Source: an uncultured Candidatus Saccharibacteria bacterium
Lineage (GTDB): Bacteria > Patescibacteria > Saccharimonadia > Saccharimonadales > UBA1547
Length of the DNA: 6,123 nucleotides
Direction: 5' to 3'
NCBI GenBank assembly: GCA_946886635.1
Contig: CAMPIW010000024.1
Coordinates: 1 to 6,123 of the forward strand
Position numbers and translations under genes: made by a program. Numbering within the stretch: position 1 is the first letter of the stretch; every line of letters starts with the position of its first letter. The notes below the pieces were generated by a model, which saw only the letters and a program-made list of their open reading frames with translations, was not told where the DNA came from and searched no databases. Positions 1 to 5,845 of the stretch are shown piece by piece.

Positions 1-1764
1 CCGGCCTGTTGCTGCGACATCTTGGCTAAAAGTTGTATGCACTCGATCGTGGATATCGGCAAGTTTTGGTAATGCATCAACGTAGGTGTTTTTGAGCTTG
101 GCAAGTTCTCGTGTTTTTTCAATCAATTCAATAATTGGGTGTTTACCGCGGAGCTTATCGAGCTCAGCCTGTCCGGTACTGTAACTTGTTTTGCCCTTTT
201 TAATACCAGCGGTGGGAAGCTGAAGCTTTGTAAATAACACCTCTGAAAGTTGTGCCGGGCTACCGATATTAAACTCGTACCCAGCCATTGAATACATTTC
301 TTGTTCAAGCTTTGCGTGCTCGTCACCCAGTTCTTTGCTGAGCTTTTTAAACTGTTCTGGGTCAATTTTTACTCCCCTACGCTCGATACTAAATAGTGTG
401 TACGTAAACGGAAAATCATAGTTGTAAGCAATGTCTGCTACCTTTGGTTCGTTGTCGAACCACGTTTTTTGTTGGTCATAGACAGCGCGGAGCCCGGCAA
501 GAATGGCAAGCGGTTCGGTCGTGGTATCGTCTATAAGCGCAGCCACCGAACGGTCGCGCGCCAACGGATCAATGAGAAAGGCGCCCTGGCGAATATCGTG
601 TACCGCCAGAAACTGAACAGCAATATCGTGTGCATTAAGGGCGTGATACAAAGCCTTTAGGTCGTAACTTACAACAGTTGCCATTTCAAGAGCACGCCAC
701 ACCGAACTATTCACTTCTTTAACTGGCTTTTGATGTGCGGTTTTACCATCGGTTGAAACCCATACTACATCATTGAACAATTCAACAAGAACTGGACCAT
801 CAATCAGTAACGGTGAAGGCCAATCAGTAAGTGTGAGTGGCTCAACAGTTGAGGCTTCTTCGAGCTCTTCGACGTCAATAATCTTGTCGCCCACTTTCAT
901 ATGCTTTGGTAGGCGCGCAATGAGCGAATTGAATTTATATTTATGCAGTACATCCAATATAGCGTCGACGCGCGTACGCTCGATACTCGCCTCTTCCCAG
1001 TCAATTTTAATAGGTGCATCAGTGTAAATGCGTGCTAATTCACGGCTAAGATAGGCTAATTCTTTACCTTCAGTGAGGTACTTTTGCTGTGCGCCCTTTA
1101 CCTCACCAACGTGCTCATAGATTCCATCGAGACTATCGTAGGCGGTAAGAAGCGACTGGGCGGCTTTAGGACCAACCCGCGGTACTCCCGGGATATTATC
1201 GCTACTGTCACCCACGAGCGCCTTGTAGTCGACAAATTGGTCAACTTTTATGCCGTATTTCTCTTCAAAAGCTGCATCATCATAACGAACAAGGTCAGTG
1301 CTACCGGTTCGTGTAATATACACGCAGGTATCTTTAGCGATAAGCTGTAGTAAGTCGTAGTCACCCGTCACCAGGCAGGTTTCTATACCTTCGTCTTTAG
1401 CCTGGACTGCAAAGGTTCCCATTATATCGTCGGCTTCGTACTGGTCGAGCTCGTAGAGGGGCCAGTTAAAGGCATCGAGGACTTCACGAAGGATTGGTAG
1501 CTGCGCGTAAAAATCGTCCGAAGGCTTCGTGCGTCCGGCTTTATACTCGGGATAAATTTCGAGGCGCTTACCCGCGCTTGTACCTTTGATATCCCAGGCA
1601 ACAGCCACGTAATCTGGTTCAAGCTTTTTAATGAGTTCAATTGCAATCGAAGTAAAGCCGAACACTCCACCAGTTGGCGTTCCGTCTGGAAGCGACAAGC
1701 CAGGCATGGCGTAATATCCTCGGTAAAATACGGACTTTCCATCAATAACTGCCAGCCGTTTCAT
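1..1764 (-). CDS. polA: DNA polymerase I, N-terminal 588 residues (3' end of gene outside window)
   Basis: This gene encodes the repair and Okazaki-fragment-processing DNA polymerase, which removes RNA primers with its 5' nuclease and fills the gaps. The frame is open from the ATG at 1764 to the left edge. The 5' nuclease (about residues 1-290) has its metal-binding acids in place: D8 in VIDG, D58, E110/D112/D113 in YEADD, D135 and D137 in TGDYDLLQL, and D186/D189 in GDSSDNIPG, followed by the helix-hairpin-helix GVPRVGPKAA. Residues about 316-445 align with the 3'-5' exonuclease domain but lack the DxE motif and the later catalytic aspartates, so proofreading is probably lost, as in Taq Pol I. 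The polymerase domain begins near 446 (IERRGVKIDP, FNIGSPAQLSEVLF, LKNTYVDALPKL), and the window ends at the conserved AATGR; about 300 residues of palm and fingers are missing. The start is supported by family alignment (MKRLAVIDG) and by a -10 element 6 nt upstream with no Shine-Dalgarno site. The gene sits 16 nt downstream of the whiB-like gene and may also be cotranscribed with it. Confidence 0.97.
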   Translation of the reverse strand, partial: MKRLAVIDGKSVFYRGYYAMPGLSLPDGTPTGGVFGFTSIAIELIKKLEPDYVAVAWDIKGTSAGKRLEIYPEYKAGRTKPSDDFYAQLPILREVLDAFNWPLYELDQYEADDIMGTFAVQAKDEGIETCLVTGDYDLLQLIAKDTCVYITRTGSTDLVRYDDAAFEEKYGIKVDQFVDYKALVGDSSDNIPGVPRVGPKAAQSLLTAYDSLDGIYEHVGEVKGAQQKYLTEGKELAYLSRELARIYTDAPIKIDWEEASIERTRVDAILDVLHKYKFNSLIARLPKHMKVGDKIIDVEELEEASTVEPLTLTDWPSPLLIDGPVLVELFNDVVWVSTDGKTAHQKPVKEVNSSVWRALEMATVVSYDLKALYHALNAHDIAVQFLAVHDIRQGAFLIDPLARDRSVAALIDDTTTEPLAILAGLRAVYDQQKTWFDNEPKVADIAYNYDFPFTYTLFSIERRGVKIDPEQFKKLSKELGDEHAKLEQEMYSMAGYEFNIGSPAQLSEVLFTKLQLPTAGIKKGKTSYSTGQAELDKLRGKHPIIELIEKTRELAKLKNTYVDALPKLADIHDRVHTTFSQDVAATGR

Positions 1765-1770
1765 ATCACT

Positions 1771-1779
1771 AGTATAGCA
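1771..1779 (-). promoter_or_regulatory. Extended -10 promoter of polA, predicting a leaderless mRNA
   Basis: On the minus strand TGC-TATACT (1779 down to 1771) is an extended -10 element close to TGnTATAAT. Six bases separate it from the polA ATG at 1764, so transcription starting 7 nt downstream would begin on the A of the start codon. There is no convincing -35 hexamer at 16-18 nt spacing and no Shine-Dalgarno site. The element lies in the 16-nt gap just after the whiB-like stop codon. The positions are seen directly; promoter activity is inferred. Confidence 0.6.
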
Positions 1780-1780
1780 C

Positions 1781-2092
1781 CTATGGCCGCTCGATTATGT
1801 CACGAAGCGTTCGTCCCGACGCAATAGCAGATCGCTTTAACATACGACGCTCTTTTTCGGTTTGACCACCCCAAATACCATGGTTTTGATCAGTTTCAAG
1901 TGCATATCTAAGACAGGCGACCTGCGCAAGACACGATGAACATTTCGCTTTCGCCTTTTTGACTATTTCTACATCAGCTTTTTGATCACTGGCGAAAAAA
2001 ATCTCTGGATCAGCACCAATACAGTTGGCATCGTCGCGCCAATCGTCGTTGTCGTATTCTCGTGTTGTAGGTTCTTTTGAAAAATTGTTCAT
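1781..2092 (-). CDS. WhiB-family iron-sulfur transcriptional regulator
   Basis: This is a 103-residue protein with the full WhiB signature. Four cysteines lie at 24, 51, 54 and 60 (C-x26-C-x2-C-x5-C) and would bind a [4Fe-4S] cluster. The turn GIWGG at 72-76 is followed by TEKERR and a basic tail (LKRS, SGRTLRD), which corresponds to the DNA-binding end. The N-terminus has the usual WRDDANCIGADPEIFF stretch (W18 to F33). Characterised WhiB proteins sense redox state or nitric oxide and usually work by binding region 4 of the primary sigma factor; whether this one does so is inferred. The chosen ATG (2092) has GAGGA 8 nt upstream. An in-frame ATG at 2107 (108 residues) would fit leaderless initiation instead, and a TTG at 2143 opens the longest frame but is unlikely. 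The gene is divergent from the kinase gene and 16 nt upstream of polA. WhiB subclass cannot be assigned. The family is best known from Actinobacteria and their phages, so its presence here may reflect transfer. Confidence 0.93.
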   Translation of the reverse strand: MNNFSKEPTTREYDNDDWRDDANCIGADPEIFFASDQKADVEIVKKAKAKCSSCLAQVACLRYALETDQNHGIWGGQTEKERRMLKRSAIASGRTLRDIIERP

Positions 2093-2100
2093 GTATCCGT

Positions 2101-2105
2101 TCCTC
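2101..2105 (-). promoter_or_regulatory. Ribosome-binding site of the whiB-like gene
   Basis: GAGGA on the minus strand is 8 nt before the ATG at 2092, ordinary Shine-Dalgarno spacing. It is the only clear ribosome-binding site at a gene start in the window, and it favours the 2092 start. It overlaps the rival ATG at 2107, and because the predicted transcript begins near 2108 it would lie at the extreme 5' end of the mRNA. Confidence 0.5.
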
Positions 2106-2114
2106 ATTACTTTT

Positions 2115-2143
2115 ATCATACGGACATGCGGAGCGCGCGACAA
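2115..2143 (-). promoter_or_regulatory. -35/-10 promoter of the whiB-like gene
   Basis: On the minus strand TTGTCG (2143-2138, four of six matches to TTGACA) is separated by exactly 17 nt from TATGAT (2120-2115, five of six matches to TATAAT). The predicted start point is about 2108-2110, right in front of the ATG at 2107. It is the only start in the window with a recognisable -35 element at correct spacing. It lies back-to-back with the promoter of the plus-strand kinase gene. Confidence 0.5.
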
Positions 2144-2161
2144 GCAAAAGCGCCATCAATC

Positions 2162-2170
2162 TGTTACAAT
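2162..2170 (+). promoter_or_regulatory. Extended -10 promoter of the kinase gene, predicting a leaderless mRNA
   Basis: TGT-TACAAT is an extended -10 element whose last T is 6 nt before the ATG at 2177. Initiation at the usual 7 nt downstream would fall on the A of the start codon. No Shine-Dalgarno site precedes the ATG, and no good -35 hexamer is visible at 17 nt. The layout is the same as at polA. Confidence 0.6.
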
Positions 2171-2176
2171 ACGCTT

Positions 2177-2755
2177 ATGACACAACATGAAAATCTTAAA
2201 ATATTGGCATTTGTTGGCCTGACTGGGTCGGGAAAATCAACCGCCGTCGAAAACTTTACAAGCAAAGGTTTTCCAAAAGTATATTTTGGTGGCGTTATTT
2301 TAGACGCAATGAAGGAAGCCGGCATTGAGCATACCGAAGAAAACGAGAGAAAATTCCGCGAAAAATACCGAGAGAAAAATGGCAAAGATGCCGTTGCTAA
2401 AAAAATCGTTGAACAAATTCATAACTTGGCGGATGCTGGCCAACACCGTATTATTGCTGATGGTATTTATACCTGGACCGAATACAAGATTTTGAAGAGT
2501 GAGTTCCCTGGTGAATTGCTTGTTGTTGCAACCGTTGCACCGCGCCGCCTTCGCTATCGCCGCCTTAGTCAGCGCGAAGTTCGGCCACTCACCTCTAGCG
2601 AAGCTTATGCCCGTGATACAGCGGAAATTGAGAACCTTGAAAAAGGTGGCCCAATTGCGATTGCCGACCACTACGTGTATAACGACGGTTCTGTTAAGAA
2701 ATTTGATGAGCAGCTTGATGCACTCGCAGCCGAACTTGAATTTACTTTAAACTAA
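2177..2755 (+). CDS. P-loop kinase of the UPF0200 / dephospho-CoA kinase-like group
   Basis: This is a 192-residue cytosolic nucleotide-binding protein. A Walker A loop, GLTGSGKST, spans residues 14-22 (K20). It is followed by YFGGVILDAMKEAG (36-49), the ENERKFREKYREKNGKDAVAK region (56-75), a DGI motif at 95-97, an arginine-rich lid (RRLRYRRLSQRE, 123-134) and the C-terminal pattern ADHYVYNDGS (163-172). This order resembles the archaeal UPF0200 family, a relative of dephospho-CoA kinase (CoaE) and adenylate-kinase-type enzymes. It probably phosphorylates a small nucleotide-like substrate with ATP. Dephospho-CoA in the last step of coenzyme A synthesis is a candidate, but the substrate cannot be read from the sequence. 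The ATG at 2177 is preferred over an upstream in-frame ATG at 2126 because the P-loop follows at the normal distance and the -10 element lies between them. Its stop TAA overlaps the helicase stop codon on the other strand. Confidence 0.85.
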   Translation: MTQHENLKILAFVGLTGSGKSTAVENFTSKGFPKVYFGGVILDAMKEAGIEHTEENERKFREKYREKNGKDAVAKKIVEQIHNLADAGQHRIIADGIYTWTEYKILKSEFPGELLVVATVAPRRLRYRRLSQREVRPLTSSEAYARDTAEIENLEKGGPIAIADHYVYNDGSVKKFDEQLDALAAELEFTLN

Positions 2756-5655
2756 ACCTCACGAGGAGCACCAAACGAGACTCGCTCGGTTCTACCGCTC
2801 CCAGAAGCGCGTCGCTGATACAATACTTCGCGACCATCAGCCAAATACACTGGATTCGTCACTCTTAATAAATGTCGTTTCATAACGTTTGTGACATAGG
2901 GATACCCGTTTTCGTACCAAAGTGGAAGGTTTTCACCACCCAGCGTAATATACGCGGGCGACATTTCGTTTAATTTAACGATGCTTTCGGTATCGTAGTA
3001 CTTTTCTAATGTAATATTTGCACTATACGCATATCGCGCAAGCCAGTCCTCTATACCGTGCGCCGATGCAGTAGTTCTGGCGGCAGCACGTATCATTTCC
3101 GTAATACCGCTTTGTGTAACGTCCTCCGGTGCATTGGGCTTACGAAGCTGTGAAAGCACCTCTGGTGGTATTCGATTACGATACCCTTCAAGCTCTTCGG
3201 CGAGCCCGCGAAGTGCCTGTTGAACCCTTCCCTTATTGTTTAGGACATACTGAACTAACACTTCTTGAGAAGCCTCCGAAATATGCTCTGACGATGCTCG
3301 CTTCTCTAAAGATCCAACGAAGATTGAACCGAACGTGCCTTGCCTATAGTCAACCACTTGGTCCCCTTCCATGCGCGACTCTTTCCAAACATCCTGAATA
3401 AGTCCGTTCTTTAACGCCACCCTTCCAATGACATCTGCTTCAACTTTAAAGACATGATCAATGATATCGTGTTTGATTGGTGTGCCATCTTTACGCTCAC
3501 CTTTTTCATACCAGCGCGGTATACCCGCCACTAATTGACCGCGCGACGGCTTCATGACCGATCGGTCACTAATAGTCCTTGTTGTTGATTCGCTATTGCC
3601 GTGGATATTACGATACGAAATTTTCTTTGAGCGAGGCACCAATCCAACATCTTCGTAGACGTAGTCTATAAAACCAGTAGAAAAATCTTCGCGCAGTAGT
3701 TGCTCTTCATCGGGAACCGGTGCTGTAACAACGATGTTTTGAGGCTTAATCCCCATGGCAGAAAGTATCTTTCGTGTCATTTTTTGCGCAAGCTCAACAC
3801 GCTTCGGGTGGAGCCCGTGGCGCTCAATGAAGCCGTAGCCATCATCCTCTTCGTCGGTTCGCTCGTAAAGCTTTTCCATAAGATCGAGCTGTGCAATCAA
3901 ATCATCTTCTGTTGTGCGTCGAATAATTTGTTTTCGCATCTTTACAGCATCTTCGTTTGCCCGGTGGTCTTCAATTCCTCCAACACTGATAGCGGAAGCA
4001 GAAAGAGCAGCCCGCACCATGTGCTGTAGGCTTCTATTTCGTCTGCTGGCTTCAACCAAACCACGTGAGAGCTCGGGGGTTACGGGGAACCTATCCATAA
4101 GTTTTCCTGTTTCCGTGACTAATCCGTCGTCATCGAGCGCGCCAAGTCTTGTTAGGACCTCTTCAGCATTGATGATGTTAATTTTCTTCACCCTGTTTGG
4201 GATGTATTCGTTCAATTCGTAAAAACTATAGCCAAGCGTCGCGACCGACAGCACAACACGAGATAAAATTGTGCTATAAATTTCAGGTGGTTCATGTTCA
4301 TCCCTTTCTTCAAAAGGAAGATACGGCATGCCTTTTGACGTAGGCTCGTCGTGTTGGTTTGTCTTTTTAGAGCGTTGCCCTTTTGCAACCTCTGAAGCAC
4401 TTTTAATTCGTTTTGTGTGTACAGGGGCACACAGCTCTCCAACGCCACCTGGAATATCACGTCCGGCACGACCAATTTGTTGGGTAATTCCGGCGCGCGA
4501 TAAATAGTATCGTTTAAGCCCCGGTGCGTTATCGTCATCAAGTTCAGAGCGGTTAATTGTACCGTCCGTAAGGACATAGGTAACACCCGGGATTGTTATT
4601 CCCGACATCCCCGCTGGCGATGACACAATTACCAAACGATACCCTTCCGGAACAGGATCGTTAATGTGCGCTATTTCTACTTCTGTTAACTCGCCGTGTA
4701 GCTTGCGGAATATAACATTGTTTGAAGAACCCTTTTCGTTTTTCTCGAGCTCGCTGCGAGTTTCGTTAATGGCGTATTCAATTTCTTTTTTTCCCGAAGT
4801 AAAGATCATCGTTTTTTGATGGTCTTCAGTACTGCGCGCATAGGCCTGCATTGGATTTAGCTCAGGCTGTTCGCGCAGTTCAACCTGGAATGGACGGCCT
4901 TTAATTTCTACCGTTGGCACAAATCCGCCATTCAACTTCTGAAATGGAGCTTGGAGCCTATCGGCGTTGTGTGTTGCACTTGCGGCAACCAATCGCCAGT
5001 CATCGTGTGATTGCACAGAGGCAGCAGCGACACCTACGGCAATTTCTGTAAATAAGTTGGCTTCGTGAATTTCATCGGCAACAATCGCGACTTTTTGGTC
5101 ACCATACTTTTCGCGAAGTTCTTTCTCCATTTTAATGAACGTATTCGGTGTCATCACCATAATTTTGTTATTTTCATGCCGCTCTACGCGTTCGCCGTGA
5201 ACAATACCGACCGTTTCTTCGGCATTAAAATCGTCGATTTGGTCAGTCAGCTCTTCGCGAATTCGGTCGCCAAGTCCGTTAGCGATGACCCTGCGCGGAA
5301 CGAGCATAATTGTTAGGTCATACCCCGCCTCGTACAAATACTGTGGCAGCTGGGTGCTTTTACCGCTACCTGTTTCGCCACCAACAATCGTTGCCTTATA
5401 GGCTTCAATATTAGAAACAAGCTCAAGCTTATGTTGCATCGCGGGAAGATCAGGATTACCGAGGCCGAGATCTTCAACCGGATGAGGTATACGCTCCCTA
5501 TATTGATTAAAGATCGTTGTAAGGCGCTCTCTATCTTGCCTCGATTGGCGCTGACGATATTCGATGTTCAGATCTGGCGTAGGCTTGACCCCACGACGCT
5601 CGCTACCACGCGTTCGTCGAGAGTAAGGCACCTTTCCGTTCATCCTTTCAGCCAT
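2752..5655 (-). CDS. DExH-box ATP-dependent helicase, HrpA/HrpB-like
   Basis: This is a 967-residue superfamily 2 helicase of the DEAH/RHA type, which uses ATP to remodel RNA or RNA-protein complexes. Its motifs run in order: motif I GETGSGKST at 93-101 (K99); motif Ia VPRRV (119-123); motif II DEIH at 194-197, in place of the usual DEAH; motif III SAT at 226-228; motif IV MIFTSGKKE (283-291); motif V SSPAGMSGITIPG (345-357); and motif VI QQIGRAGR at 392-399, with its arginine fingers. A winged-helix and ratchet region follows (about 460-640, with NAEEVLTRLGALDDDGLVTETGKLM). The remaining 320 residues match no domain I can name securely, but their position corresponds to the HrpA/HrpB C-terminal extension. 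The N-terminal 45 residues are basic and arginine-rich. The length lies between E. coli HrpB (about 810) and HrpA (about 1300). The ATG at 5655 is preferred over an internal ATG at 5643 because of the extended -10 element 8 nt upstream. The exact substrate is unknown. Confidence 0.93.
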   Translation of the reverse strand: MAERMNGKVPYSRRTRGSERRGVKPTPDLNIEYRQRQSRQDRERLTTIFNQYRERIPHPVEDLGLGNPDLPAMQHKLELVSNIEAYKATIVGGETGSGKSTQLPQYLYEAGYDLTIMLVPRRVIANGLGDRIREELTDQIDDFNAEETVGIVHGERVERHENNKIMVMTPNTFIKMEKELREKYGDQKVAIVADEIHEANLFTEIAVGVAAASVQSHDDWRLVAASATHNADRLQAPFQKLNGGFVPTVEIKGRPFQVELREQPELNPMQAYARSTEDHQKTMIFTSGKKEIEYAINETRSELEKNEKGSSNNVIFRKLHGELTEVEIAHINDPVPEGYRLVIVSSPAGMSGITIPGVTYVLTDGTINRSELDDDNAPGLKRYYLSRAGITQQIGRAGRDIPGGVGELCAPVHTKRIKSASEVAKGQRSKKTNQHDEPTSKGMPYLPFEERDEHEPPEIYSTILSRVVLSVATLGYSFYELNEYIPNRVKKINIINAEEVLTRLGALDDDGLVTETGKLMDRFPVTPELSRGLVEASRRNRSLQHMVRAALSASAISVGGIEDHRANEDAVKMRKQIIRRTTEDDLIAQLDLMEKLYERTDEEDDGYGFIERHGLHPKRVELAQKMTRKILSAMGIKPQNIVVTAPVPDEEQLLREDFSTGFIDYVYEDVGLVPRSKKISYRNIHGNSESTTRTISDRSVMKPSRGQLVAGIPRWYEKGERKDGTPIKHDIIDHVFKVEADVIGRVALKNGLIQDVWKESRMEGDQVVDYRQGTFGSIFVGSLEKRASSEHISEASQEVLVQYVLNNKGRVQQALRGLAEELEGYRNRIPPEVLSQLRKPNAPEDVTQSGITEMIRAAARTTASAHGIEDWLARYAYSANITLEKYYDTESIVKLNEMSPAYITLGGENLPLWYENGYPYVTNVMKRHLLRVTNPVYLADGREVLYQRRASGSGRTERVSFGAPREV

Positions 5656-5663
5656 ATAGCTTC

Positions 5664-5672
5664 ATAGTAGCA
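5664..5672 (-). promoter_or_regulatory. Extended -10 promoter of the helicase gene
   Basis: On the minus strand TGC-TACTAT (5672 down to 5664) forms an extended -10 element 8 nt before the ATG at 5655. A start point 7 nt downstream (an A at 5657) would leave a 2-nt leader, so this mRNA should be leaderless or nearly so. There is no clear Shine-Dalgarno site, and the best -35 candidate (TTCCTA) is weak. The element lies just downstream of the long inverted repeat that would stop transcription from rpoD. Confidence 0.55.
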
Positions 5673-5706
5673 CCGCCACCCCTGTTTAGGAAGCATAAAC
5701 AGGATG

Positions 5707-5830
5707 AAAAAACAAAGACGCCTCCTATTATTTCAAAACGGCTTCACGCCGGGTTCAGTAAGGGTCTCTACGCCTTACTTCGCTCGGGTTGCAGGGGTTG
5801 TTGAAATAATAGGAGGCGTCTTTGTTTTTT
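5707..5830 (-). terminator. Long perfect inverted repeat, probable rpoD terminator
   Basis: The arms 5707-5736 and 5801-5830 are perfect reverse complements over 30 bp and enclose a 64-nt loop. Each arm begins or ends in a run of six A or T, so on either strand the RNA would form a hairpin ending in a U-tract; on the minus strand the T run is at 5712-5707. The loop holds two further hairpins: CGGC/GCCG (5739-5742 with 5748-5751) and AGTAAGG/CCTTACT (5757-5763 with 5773-5779). The element lies 15 nt past the rpoD stop and 34 nt before the helicase promoter, which fits a terminator for rpoD. The stem is much longer than a usual intrinsic terminator and the loop is structured, so a miniature inverted-repeat element is the main alternative. 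No target-site duplication is visible at its edges. Confidence 0.75.
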
Positions 5831-5845
5831 AGTATAGATTAGCTA

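Noticed and set aside
773..1350. Open frames on the plus strand opposite polA (773-1027 and 1084-1350).
   Set aside because: They lie antisense to well-conserved Pol I domains, encode low-complexity or unfamiliar sequence and have no promoter or ribosome-binding site. They are shadow frames.
2126..2176. An upstream in-frame ATG at 2126 that would add 17 residues to the kinase.
   Set aside because: The added residues precede the P-loop without family support, and the extended -10 element at 2162-2170 would lie inside the coding region. The ATG at 2177 fits both family length and promoter.
3129..4586. Several open frames of 90-124 codons inside the helicase gene on both strands.
   Set aside because: All overlap the continuous helicase frame with its ordered motifs, and none shows a recognisable protein pattern or start signals.
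5737..5800. The loop of the inverted repeat as a tRNA or other known RNA, suggested by its GGTTC and small hairpins.
   Set aside because: There is no acceptor stem, anticodon arm or T-arm in the right order, and the length is too short for a tRNA.
5831..5836. A TATACT on the minus strand between the rpoD stop and the inverted repeat, which could drive a small RNA made of the repeat itself.
   Set aside because: It has no TGn extension and no -35 match at suitable spacing, and A/T-rich hexamers are expected in this spacer. The repeat is explained more simply as the end of the rpoD transcript.
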